Shown here in pieces: positions 35,488 through 44,752 of a DNA stretch of 64,000 nt. The stretch comes from JBBIPA01 sp963775935. GTDB lineage: Bacteria; Chloroflexota; Dehalococcoidia; GIF9; UBA5629. The stretch spans positions 682,001-746,000 of the forward strand of contig CAVZKR010000002.1 of NCBI GenBank assembly GCA_963775935.1, given 5' to 3'. Under the pieces are notes generated by a model that was not told where the DNA came from, did not search any database, and saw only the letters and a program-made list of their open reading frames with translations. Position numbers and translations under genes: made by a program. Each line of letters opens with the position of its first letter. The first letter of the stretch is position 1.

Positions 35488-35629
35488 AGTAGCTACCCCC
35501 ATTTGTCTTTCCTGACAACTGATACAAGTAATAACGGGAAACAATGATTATAAGTTTATCATTTTGATCAGAGCAGTAATACCCAGAGTGAGAAGACACG
35601 AAGTAATAAGTAATATGGATGTGCATGTA

Positions 35630-37036
35630 TTAAACTAATGGTATAGTTAAGGAGAAAGTGCTACCTTTGCCTGGTTCGCTTGTCACCCAGACCCTGCCGC
35701 CATGTGCTTCGATCATCTGCTTGACGATAGCTAATCCCAGGCCGGTTTCCCCCGCATTCTTCAAACGTGAACCTTCCACACGGTAAAAACGGTCGAAAAC
35801 ATAGGGCAAATGTTCTGAGGTAATTCCCTCTCCTGTATCGGCAACTGAAATCAAGAGGCCTGGTGTATCAAGGTGAGAGGTATTGGCGCTGGTCACTGTG
35901 TCCATCGATACTACTATCTTGCCTCCTGATGGTGTATGGCGTATGGCATTAGTGAGCAGATTGGTAATAACCTGCTCCATACGAGTGGCGTCGACCTTAA
36001 CCTCGGGTATTTGACCATGGACATCGAGGTGAAGCTGTACACCTTTGTCCTGCGCTCTTACCTCAACTTGCGAGAGTTTGCGACGTACGAGATCAACCAT
36101 ATTGGTAAGAGCAAGCTCCAGCTTCAGTTGTCCTGATTCAGCGAGTGAAATGTCTCTGAGGTCATTAATAAGGTGGGTGAGTTGAGCGGTCTGTTCCTTG
36201 ATGGAGAGAAAATGCTCCCTGTCAGGCGCGTAGACACCGTCGAGCATAGCATCTACCGTACCTTCGATGACAGTGAGTGGTGTCCGTAGCTCATGGGTGA
36301 TATCCGCCGTCATCCTGCGTCGTGACTGCTCCATTTTATCCAGGCTGGAAGCCATGGAGTTGAAGGATTGTGCCAGTTCCCCGAGCTCGTCTTTAGAGCC
36401 GAATTTGACCCTGTAACCGAGGTTACCTTCGGAGATTTGGTGGGCGCCTTTGCGGAGAGCACGAACCGGTAAGATAATCTGTCGGGTTAGAAGTACTCCC
36501 AGTAAAAGAGCAACTGCTACGGCGATGAATCCAGCGAGCCACAAATAGTTATTGACACGGTTGAGGAAATCTTGTTCGGCCACATTGAGTATTACTGGTC
36601 CACCCATGCAACCGCGACTCATCATGGAACTATTGGAAGGCGAACCATAGCACAGAAGATACAGATTTCCCACTGTTTTCTCGGAAATGGTAATAGCTGT
36701 GGGGTTTATGAGCCCGATATCTTTTGTATTTTTCCCCAGCCATTCACGTGCCGTATCACCTACTATAGTGCCAGAGCTATCTGCAAGAACCAGTCTTTCA
36801 TTTTTTGCTCTAATCTGAATGCTAAGCGTTTCTTGTACTCCATTCCACCCCTTGTTCTGGATATGGAACTGGCTCAGGTTATCGTCAGCAATTTGGATAT
36901 ATGTCGTGTCGCAATAAGAGAGATACTGCTGAAATTCGCGGGTAGTGCTCTGGCTGATTAAGAAGGCGGTTAATCCTACGGAGACGACGACGACAAGGAG
37001 AAGAGCACCAGCCAATTTCCAGCTTAAACTGCGCAC
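35630..37036 (-). CDS. Membrane sensor histidine kinase
   Basis: 468 residues from GTG 37036, chosen because GGAGG lies about 10 bases upstream and the longer frame overlaps the regulator by 74 bases. Layout: transmembrane helix (about 7-27), extracytoplasmic sensor, second helix (about 165-188), HAMP, HisKA with the phospho-His in ITHELRTPL, and HATPase with NLLTNAIRHTP and DTGEGI, GETGLGLAIVK. It pairs with the OmpR-type regulator directly upstream. Signal unknown. Confidence 0.93.
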   Translation of the reverse strand: MRSLSWKLAGALLLVVVVSVGLTAFLISQSTTREFQQYLSYCDTTYIQIADDNLSQFHIQNKGWNGVQETLSIQIRAKNERLVLADSSGTIVGDTAREWLGKNTKDIGLINPTAITISEKTVGNLYLLCYGSPSNSSMMSRGCMGGPVILNVAEQDFLNRVNNYLWLAGFIAVAVALLLGVLLTRQIILPVRALRKGAHQISEGNLGYRVKFGSKDELGELAQSFNSMASSLDKMEQSRRRMTADITHELRTPLTVIEGTVDAMLDGVYAPDREHFLSIKEQTAQLTHLINDLRDISLAESGQLKLELALTNMVDLVRRKLSQVEVRAQDKGVQLHLDVHGQIPEVKVDATRMEQVITNLLTNAIRHTPSGGKIVVSMDTVTSANTSHLDTPGLLISVADTGEGITSEHLPYVFDRFYRVEGSRLKNAGETGLGLAIVKQMIEAHGGRVWVTSEPGKGSTFSLTIPLV

Positions 37037-37037
37037 T

Positions 37038-37724
37038 CTATTTTTCCTCCAGCTTGTAGCCGACTCCGTAAACGGTGGCGATGTATTTGGGATTGGCTGG
37101 ATCAGGCTCAATCTTCTTACGCAGATTTTTGATATGGCTGTCTATAGTGCGCTCATATCCTTCGTATGCTTCGCCCTGAACCGAGTCCAGTAGCTGCATG
37201 CGACTGAAGACACGGCCGGGATTTTCTGCCATGACTCTAAGGAGGTCGAATTCCATAGGAGTCAATTCAATCGCTTCATGGTCACGGTACACCTGACGTT
37301 TTTCGATGTCGATAGTTAACTCGGCGACATTGAGAATAGTTTTAGATACAGCCTTGCTTTCCGAGCGCCTGAGCACGGCTCGTACCCGTGAGACCACTTC
37401 ATTGGGGCTGAAGGGTTTGGTCACGTAATCATCAGCTCCCAGTTCCAGGCCGACGATTTTATCAGGTACTTCGTCACGTGCTGTGAGCATAATGATAGGG
37501 ATGTCTGAGTTTTTTCGCAGGGTGCGACAGACGTCCCAACCAGCAATTTCCGGGAGCATCAGGTCGAGAATAATCAGGTCGGGAGATTGAGTTCTGGCGG
37601 ACTCTAATGCTGACTTTCCGTCATAGGCAACGATGACTTGATAGCCTTCTTTTTCCAGATAAGCTTTTACAATATCGACGATCTTTTTCTCGTCGTCAAC
37701 CATAAGGATTTTCTTTGCTGGCAT
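37038..37724 (-). CDS. OmpR-family response regulator
   Basis: 228 residues. Receiver domain with acidic pocket VDDEKK, phospho-Asp in LIILDLMLPEIAG, switch Lys in VTKPF; C-terminal winged helix (ELTPMEFDLLRVMAENPGRVFSR, RTIDSHIKNLRKKIE, YGVGYKLEE). It is first of the pair with the kinase; the kinase GTG follows the TAG after one base. Confidence 0.95.
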   Translation of the reverse strand: MPAKKILMVDDEKKIVDIVKAYLEKEGYQVIVAYDGKSALESARTQSPDLIILDLMLPEIAGWDVCRTLRKNSDIPIIMLTARDEVPDKIVGLELGADDYVTKPFSPNEVVSRVRAVLRRSESKAVSKTILNVAELTIDIEKRQVYRDHEAIELTPMEFDLLRVMAENPGRVFSRMQLLDSVQGEAYEGYERTIDSHIKNLRKKIEPDPANPKYIATVYGVGYKLEEK

Positions 37725-37806
37725 AATAATCTACTTCAGTATTTATGTATCGTATAAATTTAAATATCTATTATCTATGTAGAATTGTCAAATGCTAAAT
37801 ATTAAG

Positions 37807-37851
37807 CTAGCTAGAAAGGGACAGATGGAGGTGCTGTCTCTTTCTAGCTAG
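37807..37851. terminator. Long hairpin between regulator and Cys-rich protein genes
   Basis: CTAGCTAGAAAGGGACAG pairs with CTGTCTCTTTCTAGCTAG (18 bp, one G-U) around a 9-base loop. Confidence 0.5.
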
Positions 37852-37858
37852 AGGATGT

Positions 37859-37889
37859 AACTCGGCAGGGGGTCGAGTCCTGCCGAGTT
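37859..37889. terminator. Hairpin after Cys-rich protein gene
   Basis: AACTCGGCAGG pairs with CCTGCCGAGTT around a 9-base loop, 29 bases past the stop of the minus-strand gene at 37919. No T-run follows on the minus strand, so termination is plausible but not certain. Confidence 0.5.
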
Positions 37890-37918
37890 ATTAGTTATTA
37901 AGAACAATGATTTTATTA

Positions 37919-38269
37919 TTATCTTCCCCTGGCGCATGGTCCACCGCAAGCCTGGTTGCTGCCGCTGCTGCTATGACAGCTTTGGCTTTGTCCCTGCTGG
38001 CCTGGGCCGCATCCGCCAACTCCCTGGCAACTGGTACCAGACTGACAATTGCCCTGACAGGTACCATCGCAATCACCATCGCAGTCTCCCTGGCAGTTTG
38101 CCTGACAAACTTCACCGTTAGCACCACGACAATTCTGTTGTCCGCAATAGGCGGGTGTAGTAGTATCAGTTCCCCATGGAGGAGCAGCGAAGACGGTGGT
38201 AGCAAAAATAGCGGTCATGATAACCACTAATACCAGGACACCTATGGATAATTTTACTTTGCTATTCAA
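37919..38269 (-). CDS. Secreted Cys-rich protein
   Basis: 116 residues starting at TTG 38269, with AAAGGAGGT 7 bases upstream. A signal peptide ends at VFA-APPWG. The mature part holds 16 cysteines, with a core repeat of C-x3-C (CQANCQGDCDGDCDGTCQGN) followed by Gly/Gln/Ser-rich sequence. The Asp residues interspersed with Cys suggest metal binding or a disulfide-rich surface peptide. Not recognised as a named family. It lies upstream of the OmpR/kinase pair on the same strand but is separated by two hairpins. Confidence 0.7.
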   Translation of the reverse strand: MNSKVKLSIGVLVLVVIMTAIFATTVFAAPPWGTDTTTPAYCGQQNCRGANGEVCQANCQGDCDGDCDGTCQGNCQSGTSCQGVGGCGPGQQGQSQSCHSSSGSNQACGGPCARGR

Positions 38270-38441
38270 CTAGTTTACCTCCTTTCTCTACTATTTGATT
38301 GCTCTTTTGAGCTTTCAGACTTAATTGTAAACCAGGAATATGGAGAGATTATGGAGAATCGTTGGTGATTTTATGTGATTTTCCTTTTATTTATTTTTTT
38401 CTGCTATGATGTAATGAGCAGCTAGTTAAGAAAGGGAAAAT

Positions 38442-38870
38442 ATGAGGATAAAAACCATCAAACAGTCCGAGGTGTTTAAAACCACCCCTCACCAGGTTTA
38501 CATAACTTTAATGGATTCTCGCCAACATTCTCAATTCACCGGTAGCAAGGCAGTTGTCGGCAAGAAGAAAGGTGATAAATTCACGGCATATGATGGGTAC
38601 ATCGAAGGGACTATTCTTGACCTTATATCCGATCAGAAGATAGTGCAATCATGGCGGGGGAGCGATTGGCCTGAGGGACATTATTCTGAGGTTACCTTCT
38701 TGTTAAAGGAAATTGGAGATGGTACCCTTCTGGAGTTTACTCAAACGGGTGTTCCTGACCAATTCTATAAAGATATTAGCCATGGCTGGCATGAGTTTTA
38801 CTGGACACCGATGAAGCAGATACTGGAGACGTCAGCTAAAGAACGCAAAAACCAATCTGTAAAAAAGTAG
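38442..38870 (+). CDS. SRPBCC / AHSA1-like domain protein
   Basis: 142 residues: FKTTPHQVYITLMDSRQHSQFTGSKAVV, GDKFTAYDGYIEGTILDL, IVQSWRGSDWPEGHYSEVTF and HGWHEFYWTPMKQILE are the standard AHSA1 (Hsp90-activator-like) START-type phrases. Members bind small hydrophobic ligands; the ligand here is not known. Confidence 0.88.
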   Translation: MRIKTIKQSEVFKTTPHQVYITLMDSRQHSQFTGSKAVVGKKKGDKFTAYDGYIEGTILDLISDQKIVQSWRGSDWPEGHYSEVTFLLKEIGDGTLLEFTQTGVPDQFYKDISHGWHEFYWTPMKQILETSAKERKNQSVKK

Positions 38871-38899
38871 AGTTATATAACATTGAATGCCTAATGGGA

Positions 38900-39901
38900 T
38901 TACCTCTCGATGTCCTTACTCCACTCGTCAATGAATTTGAGAGCATCCTTGGTCTTTTGGAGTAGCGCAGGGTCTTTGGACGTCTCGGCAGCTTTATTGT
39001 AATCGGCAATTGCCAGAGCTAGTTCTTCCTTTAGGGTACCTGGACTTGGGGATGGTGCCGCTAAACCAGATGTTATCTCAATGATTTTCTGATAGTCTGC
39101 AATAACCATATCCCACTGCGCTTTCTTACCCAGAGCCCAATCTCTATTCCATGCCCCTCTATTCAGCATTGGATCAAGAGCATATACCTTTTCCAAATCT
39201 TTAATCGCCTTTGTCCACTGGGCTTTCTTAAAATAAGCAAAGCCACGATTTATATAGGCATCAGCCACTGTTGGGTCCTGCTCCACTTTATTGAAGAGGT
39301 CAGGGACGACAAAATATTCCCACTGCGTTTGCCTCATATACACCCAGCCTCGGCCTTCGTAAGCTTTGGCAATGCCTGAATCGCTCTCAAACAACTGATA
39401 GAGATAAAGTTGAGAAGGCTGATCCCACTGTGCCTTATGAGCATAACACCAGCCTCTAAGGTTGTATGCCTTAGCCAGACCTTTATCGATCTCAATTGCC
39501 CTGCTGGAATCGGCAATCGCCCTGTCATATGCCCCATTAGCTGCATTCGATAATGCCAGGTAATAATATGCATGAGCGTAAATGGGGTAGAGTTCTATAG
39601 ATTTGACGAGGTCATCGTCAGCTTTGGCGTATGCCTTCTTAAAATAGTAGGCTCTACCTCGGGATCCGTAGGCTGTTGCCAGCTTGGGGTCCAGTTCAAT
39701 TGCGGTAGTATATTCTCCAATAGCCTTATCGTAATTGCCCTGGCTGAAATAGGCATCACCCTGAGCCACTAACTTCTGCGCTTGCTGTGTTGCTGCCGCT
39801 GGAGTTTGTGTCGGTTGATTGGTCGCAGATTGCCCTGTGCATTGCGCTGGCGGTATCAAAGTAATGCAGGTAAATAGGAGAATTTGTAGCTTATTCTTCA
39901 A
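38900..39901 (-). CDS. TPR-repeat lipoprotein
   Basis: 333 residues. A signal sequence with a possible lipobox (PPAQC) is followed by a Gln/Thr linker, then about seven tetratricopeptide repeats, for example AQGDAYFSQGNYDKAIGEYTT and YYFKKAYAKADDDLVKSIEL. TPRs mediate protein contacts; this one is probably extracytoplasmic. The repeats alternate with KAQW-type phrases, a sign of internal duplication. Confidence 0.85.
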   Translation of the reverse strand: MKNKLQILLFTCITLIPPAQCTGQSATNQPTQTPAAATQQAQKLVAQGDAYFSQGNYDKAIGEYTTAIELDPKLATAYGSRGRAYYFKKAYAKADDDLVKSIELYPIYAHAYYYLALSNAANGAYDRAIADSSRAIEIDKGLAKAYNLRGWCYAHKAQWDQPSQLYLYQLFESDSGIAKAYEGRGWVYMRQTQWEYFVVPDLFNKVEQDPTVADAYINRGFAYFKKAQWTKAIKDLEKVYALDPMLNRGAWNRDWALGKKAQWDMVIADYQKIIEITSGLAAPSPSPGTLKEELALAIADYNKAAETSKDPALLQKTKDALKFIDEWSKDIER

Positions 39902-40128
39902 CTTAAAACTCCTGTGTCACAAATAAATTTTGTATATTATACCTATAGCGAAATAAATAAAAAAACAGTCAATTCTCTTGATAATGGTTTAGTTGTGAAG
40001 TGAACAAGAGAAATATTAAATCATTCTTTTCCTGCGAGAATTAGAATGAGGTAGACTATGAAAGGTTACTTACTGTTATATTAGTATAGTGTATTCAGCT
40101 TTGGAATAGTAGGCAGGAGACGTCTTTT

Positions 40129-41016
40129 TTACTGCAAGTCACGAGCAGTATCAACAGCGACTACAGTAAAAACCCCTGTTACCCCATTAATATCAGCCTG
40201 ATAATTACCAGGCTTCCCGGCTGAGGTCACAAAGGTGACCTCTTGACTCTCTCCGGGGAATAAATGCACCTCTCTGGAATCCTTGACTTCATCATTTATC
40301 TTAAGTGATACCTTTTGTTGCAGATTCCCTATGGTTATGTTAGTAACAGTAACGATAATGCCTACGCTACTGCCTTCCCTGACACGGTCTGGCATGATTT
40401 GTAAACCGCTTATCTCGATCGAGGGAGGAGGTGGTGGAGGTGGAGGAGGTGCAGCAGAAGGTACAGATGGTGCAGGTGGTGTCTCACTGCTTTCAGGTGA
40501 CGTCACCTGACTGATCGCAGGTGCATTAGTCGTACTGGTAACCATCTCATCAGAAGACTGTTTCTTTGCTGATCCCAGATTAAAGCCCAATATCTTGATG
40601 CCGCTTTCTGTAGTAATGCCAAGTTCAGGAGAACCACTAGCATTAAGGAATGTTTGAAGCTCTGCAATTCGTTTTTCTAACTCTGTGGCTTGTCTCTTAG
40701 GCGCTTTCTCCTTTGCTAGATAGGTATCAGATGATAGTTGTCCTACTTTAAATCTGGTTTCCAGATAACCTAGCTCCTGTTTCAGAACTTCAAGTCTACT
40801 CGCTTTACTATCGAGTTCCCTTTTAATAGTATTCTTTACGGTGTTTATCTCGGAGATAGCATCATCGCGCATCTGGGTGTACTCGATTTTAAGCACCCCG
40901 TATTGTACATCTCCAACATTTTTCTCTTCTTTTAGCTTTTCCAGGTTTGCTAGGAACATTTCAGTCTTTTCCTTCTTGGAGAATGCTGCTCTTAACTTAT
41001 CTTGCATTGATGACAC
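40129..41016 (-). CDS. Coiled-coil protein with C-terminal CARDB-like domain
   Basis: 295 residues. Residues 1-130 are a charged coiled coil (KLRAAFSKKEKTEMF..., KRELDSKASRLEVLKQELGY). A Ser/Pro-rich linker with nine consecutive prolines follows, then a CARDB-type beta-sandwich of about 90 residues (DRVREGSSVGIIVTVTNIT, REVHLFPGESQEVTFVTS). No signal peptide is seen, so an unusual export route or a cytoplasmic role is possible. Confidence 0.75.
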   Translation of the reverse strand: MSSMQDKLRAAFSKKEKTEMFLANLEKLKEEKNVGDVQYGVLKIEYTQMRDDAISEINTVKNTIKRELDSKASRLEVLKQELGYLETRFKVGQLSSDTYLAKEKAPKRQATELEKRIAELQTFLNASGSPELGITTESGIKILGFNLGSAKKQSSDEMVTSTTNAPAISQVTSPESSETPPAPSVPSAAPPPPPPPPPSIEISGLQIMPDRVREGSSVGIIVTVTNITIGNLQQKVSLKINDEVKDSREVHLFPGESQEVTFVTSAGKPGNYQADINGVTGVFTVVAVDTARDLQ

Positions 41017-41353
41017 TCCTGTTAGATGATGACAATTTCATTACCCACAAATTATACATCGAGTCAAGGTGAAAATACATATTCTTATTCTCTTGTCCTG
41101 CGAATGACTGTTTTTTTCGTTATCGCGAATCGTCATAGTCCTGTGGCACTATCTATATTTTCCAACAAGTATTTTTACCTGCATCTGCCACAATTAGCAG
41201 GCAAATAATGCCAGCGAGAATATAAGACTTCAGGTATTTTGTCCATAAGTAAACAGGTGCAATAACGGAAGTCAGGGGAGTCACCTCAATGGTATACTGT
41301 AATTGAAGAAGATGAGGTGATGGATAGGGGAAGGTAATAAAAAGGAGGTAAGA
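41017..41353. other. Non-coding stretch
   Basis: 337 bases. No gene, RNA or repeat is recognised. The end holds the AAGGAGGT site of the next gene. Confidence 0.35.
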
Positions 41354-41578
41354 ATGAAACATCTTCCTATCGTAGTACCAGTAGTCACCACAGTGGTGCT
41401 GACAGCCGTTTGTGTATTCCTGGCGTTGTGGTTAACCAGCCTTGTTCCTGATAACGAATGGGGAGGACTGATTAAGGCGATTATCATTATGTTTACCATC
41501 GGCTGTGCTCTGATAGCAATTGCCTGGTCTGCGTACTTTACCTGGGCAATCAGAAGGTCGATAGAGGAAAGAAAGTAA
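41354..41578 (+). CDS. Small two-helix membrane protein
   Basis: 74 residues with AAAAAGGAGGT upstream. There are two hydrophobic segments (about 7-27 and 38-62) and a basic tail (RRSIEERK). Not recognised. Confidence 0.6.
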   Translation: MKHLPIVVPVVTTVVLTAVCVFLALWLTSLVPDNEWGGLIKAIIIMFTIGCALIAIAWSAYFTWAIRRSIEERK

Positions 41579-41638
41579 GCACAATATTAATTTTAGTTGT
41601 GTAAGGAGTTTACAGATTCTGGCTTTCAAATACAAAAT

Positions 41639-41665
41639 CCCCTCTCTCGGTTACCGAGAGAGGGG
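41639..41665. terminator. Terminator hairpin
   Basis: CCCCTCTCTCGG / TTA / CCGAGAGAGGGG, a perfect 12-bp stem. On the minus strand ATTTT follows, so it can terminate the zinc-ribbon gene at 41705, and it may also serve the plus-strand gene. Confidence 0.75.
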
Positions 41666-41704
41666 TGAGACTTACTGAAGCAAACTGCCTCAGATCGATT
41701 GCTA

Positions 41705-41875
41705 TCAGCCTCCGCAGGCTGGAGCTTCCGCGCAATGAAGGCAAAGGTTATTAATGTCTTTGCTGCCACAGTTGGGGCATCCGATATTTCGTTCTTCTTC
41801 CGGTCCACGTGGCACGGCACGCTCGAACTTAGATTTGCACCGGTTACATTCAAACTGCCATTTCAGTGATTCCAT
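41705..41875 (-). CDS. Small zinc-ribbon protein
   Basis: 56 residues (MESLKWQFECNRCKSKFER...). CxxC pairs at FECNRC and GCPNCGS form one zinc ribbon; three further Cys (LCLHCAEAPAC) follow. It lies upstream of a strong terminator on its strand. The role may be in transcription or protein contacts, but nothing fixes it. Confidence 0.65.
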   Translation of the reverse strand: MESLKWQFECNRCKSKFERAVPRGPEEERNIGCPNCGSKDINNLCLHCAEAPACGG

Positions 41876-41957
41876 TGTTTCTCCGAGTAGTAAAAGTGAA
41901 TATGCGTGGTTCTTAATTTAACTATAGCAAACCAATTTGAATAGAGTCAAAGCTTGT

Positions 41958-42458
41958 TTATGTTTTGGACTCTAAGTGAAGTAAAAATCTTTTTAATTCC
42001 AGCCCTCCAGTGAAACCTCCCAAACCACCGTCGGCACTGATAACACGATGGCAGGGAATAATAATAGGCAGGGGATTTTTGCCCAGGGCTTGACCTACGG
42101 CTCTGGCTGCTTTCTCCTTATAATCTAGCTGCTCAGATACCCAGGAATAACTTACGGTTTCACCATATGGTATGGTTTGAGTGATACGCCACACTCTTTG
42201 CTGGAAAACGGTTGTACCTTCAAGGTCAACGCTATCAGAAAAACTCATTGGTTCGCCAGCCAGATAACGTACAAGCCTCCGTACTAAATTTTTAAAAGCG
42301 GCGAGGTCATTCTCTGTAATTCGACAATAAGTGCCTTTAATCTGAGAAAGAACTTCCTCTCTGGATTTCTGAGGCAGGATGATTTCCCTCAGCCCTTTTG
42401 AAGAACTGGTAATTCCCATCCAGCCTAGGTTGGTATTAAATAAAACTAAATTTAGCAT
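41958..42458 (-). CDS. ogt: Methylated-DNA--protein-cysteine S-methyltransferase
   Basis: Repairs O6-alkylguanine by transfer to its own Cys. The 166-residue product has VWRITQTIPYGETVSYSWVSEQL, RAVGQALGKNPLPIIIPCHRVI (acceptor Cys in PCHR) and GGFTGGLELKRFLL. The short N-terminal domain places it with Ogt/Ada-C rather than full Ada. It is the last of a minus-strand group (comF, hpf, macro, ogt). Confidence 0.95.
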   Translation of the reverse strand: MLNLVLFNTNLGWMGITSSSKGLREIILPQKSREEVLSQIKGTYCRITENDLAAFKNLVRRLVRYLAGEPMSFSDSVDLEGTTVFQQRVWRITQTIPYGETVSYSWVSEQLDYKEKAARAVGQALGKNPLPIIIPCHRVISADGGLGGFTGGLELKRFLLHLESKT

Positions 42459-42498
42459 ATCTTCACCATTTACATGGACTAGACATACTCGAAATGCG

Positions 42499-43074
42499 CT
42501 ATACCTTGATAAGATCTGTTAATGCTTTGGCATAGGTCTGATATGTATTTGCATCGTAGAGGACAAAAACTACCTGTTCCAGTTCATTCGGTTTTTCTCT
42601 CAAAAAAGAAGCCACTGCATCCAGAGCTACTTTTGCTGCGGCAGCCAAGGGATAGCCGTAAGCACCAGTGCTAATAGAGGGAAAGGATACGCTTTTCAAC
42701 CTATAAGCCACTGCCAGCTTTAAACTTTCCCAATAAGCGCTGGATAGCAACTCCACTTCACCACGGTTGCCGCCATGCCATATAGGTCCAACAGTGTGGA
42801 TGACGTACTTAGCATTCAAATTACCACCCCTGGTGATGACCGCCTTCCCAGTATCCAATCGTCCAATCTGGGCTACGATCTTGCGGCACTCTTCTAGAAT
42901 GGCTGTACCACCAGCGCGATGTATAGCACCGTCTACGCCACCACCGCCCATCAAGCTTGAATTAGCAGCATTGACAATTGCCTCGGTATTCTGTTTGGTG
43001 ATGTCTCCTTGAATGAGGCTTATTCTTGTTTTCTCTGCTGTCATATCCGTAATCCCGCTCATATACAATTCCAT
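42499..43074 (-). CDS. Macro domain protein (ADP-ribose/O-acetyl-ADP-ribose deacetylase type)
   Basis: About 192 residues from ATG 43074, set by the end of hpf at 43085. Later ATGs (43062, 43044) are possible. The MacroD-type motifs are ISLIQGDITKQNTEAIVNAANSSLMGGGGVDGAIHRAGG, KYVIHTVGPIW and FPSISTGAYGYP. These enzymes remove ADP-ribose from proteins or deacetylate O-acetyl-ADP-ribose. Confidence 0.93.
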   Translation of the reverse strand: MELYMSGITDMTAEKTRISLIQGDITKQNTEAIVNAANSSLMGGGGVDGAIHRAGGTAILEECRKIVAQIGRLDTGKAVITRGGNLNAKYVIHTVGPIWHGGNRGEVELLSSAYWESLKLAVAYRLKSVSFPSISTGAYGYPLAAAAKVALDAVASFLREKPNELEQVVFVLYDANTYQTYAKALTDLIKV

Positions 43075-43084
43075 ATCAATAGCT

Positions 43085-43645
43085 TCATGCAAGCTCAGGT
43101 TCAATAACACCGTAGTTATTATCCTTGCGTCGATATACCAGATTGAGTTTCCCACTTTCAGTATTGATAAAAAGGAAAAAGTCATGACTTAACAATTCCA
43201 TTTGTTCCGCTGCTTCTGCGACTGTCATGGATTTAACCAGGAAACGCTTTACCCTCACCACTTCTACTGATGCGTTGGCTTCGTCTTCAACAGCTAAATG
43301 CTCCGAAGTAAGGGATAATTGACGCACTATCTCAGCGTTCCTACCCTTCTTATTATATTTTCCCTTATACCGCTCAATCCGTCGTGCCAGTACCTCGGTT
43401 ACCGCATCAATAGCTGTGTGAAAATTGGCGCTTCGCTCTTCGCCCCTCAGTATAGTGCCTTTGTTTTTCAAGGTAACCTGAACAGTGACTCGGTGGTTTG
43501 GAGATTTCGTCTTCTCTTCGTGGATTTCAACTTTCGCCTCGTCGATATTAGGCAAATGGCGGGTCAGTTTATCCATTTTTTTACCAAGGTATTCCTTCAG
43601 TGCTTGGGTAATTTCTACGTTTTTGCCAACAACCTGTAACTCCAT
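43085..43645 (-). CDS. hpf: Ribosome hibernation promoting factor, long form
   Basis: 186 residues from ATG 43645 (AAAGGAGTG upstream). The N-terminal domain (MELQVVGKNVEITQALKEYL, KMDKLTRHLPNIDEAKVEIHEEK) binds the decoding centre. The C-terminal dimerisation domain (VVRVKRFLVKSMTVAEAAEQMELLSHDFFLFIN) supports 100S ribosome formation. A linker between them is typical of the long form. Confidence 0.94.
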   Translation of the reverse strand: MELQVVGKNVEITQALKEYLGKKMDKLTRHLPNIDEAKVEIHEEKTKSPNHRVTVQVTLKNKGTILRGEERSANFHTAIDAVTEVLARRIERYKGKYNKKGRNAEIVRQLSLTSEHLAVEDEANASVEVVRVKRFLVKSMTVAEAAEQMELLSHDFFLFINTESGKLNLVYRRKDNNYGVIEPELA

Positions 43646-43662
43646 AACATTCACTCCTTTTT

Positions 43663-44364
43663 TCAAATCTCTCTGGCTAGAGTCAATCCCCATACGGAAG
43701 AAGCCCCTGCAGATTTAAGAACTGTGGCACAGGCTTCCAAAGTTGCTCCTGAAGTACATACATCATCAATTAATAAAACACCTTTTCCATTAATTCCTTC
43801 CCTTGTATAAGAAAAAGCATTGATAACATTGCGGTGCCTCTCATCAACGGTTTCTGTTCTGGCTTGAGCTGGGGTATCTTTCACGCGGATCAAGCAACCT
43901 TCAACTACTAGCAAACCAGTCAACTCTCCCAGGTATCTGGCGATAAGGCTTGATTGATTATAGCCGCGATACCGTAACCTCTTAGCATGTAAAGGTACAG
44001 GTATCAAAATATCTCCTGTAACAGGACTGGCTTGAAGATAAATGTATAACAATCTAGCCAGATGACTAGCAATAGCCCTGAGATTGCGATATTTAAGCTC
44101 ATGAATAGCCTGGCGTATCACTCCGTCAAAGCGAAATGGTGACCTAATACCGTCTATTTGAGATTGCCAGCCCCAGCAAGTTGGGCACAAACTGCCGGTT
44201 GATTCAGGTTTTCCGCACTTGGTGCATATTGGCGGGACAATACGGGACAACGTGCATTGGCAGCTATCACAAAGGAATGTTCCCGATTTACCACAGCCAA
44301 TGCAACGAGACGGGAAAAAGAAATCGATAGCTCGTTCCCTTGCATGTCCTAACCATGTGGCCAA
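43663..44364 (-). CDS. ComF family phosphoribosyltransferase-like protein
   Basis: 233 residues. An N-terminal zinc site with CIGCGKSGTFLCDSC and CTKCGKPE, then the PRTase fold with PVPLHAKRLRYRGYNQS and VLLIDDVCTSGATLEACATVL (PRPP loop). ComF proteins are needed for DNA uptake in some bacteria, but in anaerobes the role is not proven. It leads the comF-hpf-macro-ogt group. Confidence 0.92.
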   Translation of the reverse strand: MATWLGHARERAIDFFFPSRCIGCGKSGTFLCDSCQCTLSRIVPPICTKCGKPESTGSLCPTCWGWQSQIDGIRSPFRFDGVIRQAIHELKYRNLRAIASHLARLLYIYLQASPVTGDILIPVPLHAKRLRYRGYNQSSLIARYLGELTGLLVVEGCLIRVKDTPAQARTETVDERHRNVINAFSYTREGINGKGVLLIDDVCTSGATLEACATVLKSAGASSVWGLTLAREI

Positions 44365-44409
44365 GTGACAACCTCAAAAAAGTTTATGAGATTGGATAAC
44401 TACCCGTAG

Positions 44410-44625
44410 TTAGGAACGTACGCGCGCAGTATGAGATGCCCCACTGAGGATAGGTTCATCCAGGTAAAGGTCGCCATTCCTGATCTTGATGTTATAACCG
44501 CACTCAGGATTGGTGCATACCCAGGATTTATAATGAATTGGAGCCCCCTGACTGCCAAAGTCAGATAGGGGTACTAAATCACCGACCTTGCATCTTTGAC
44601 ATTTAGGAAAGGAAATATTTTCCAC
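44410..44625 (-). CDS. Zinc-ribbon protein of unknown function
   Basis: 71 residues. CQRC at the start and VCTNPECGY in the middle form a likely zinc ribbon (C-x2-C...C-x4-C). It starts with GGAGGTGG upstream. It is separate from the comF group by 45 bases. Confidence 0.6.
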   Translation of the reverse strand: MENISFPKCQRCKVGDLVPLSDFGSQGAPIHYKSWVCTNPECGYNIKIRNGDLYLDEPILSGASHTARVRS

Positions 44626-44752
44626 TTTCCACCTCCTCCATATAAATATATGGATTTATTTTTTTAATTACGAGTTTAGAAGTATACAGTAAATTGAAAT
44701 ATTAGGCAAATCCAAACAATTATCATAAAAAATAATCGTACACAACTATATC

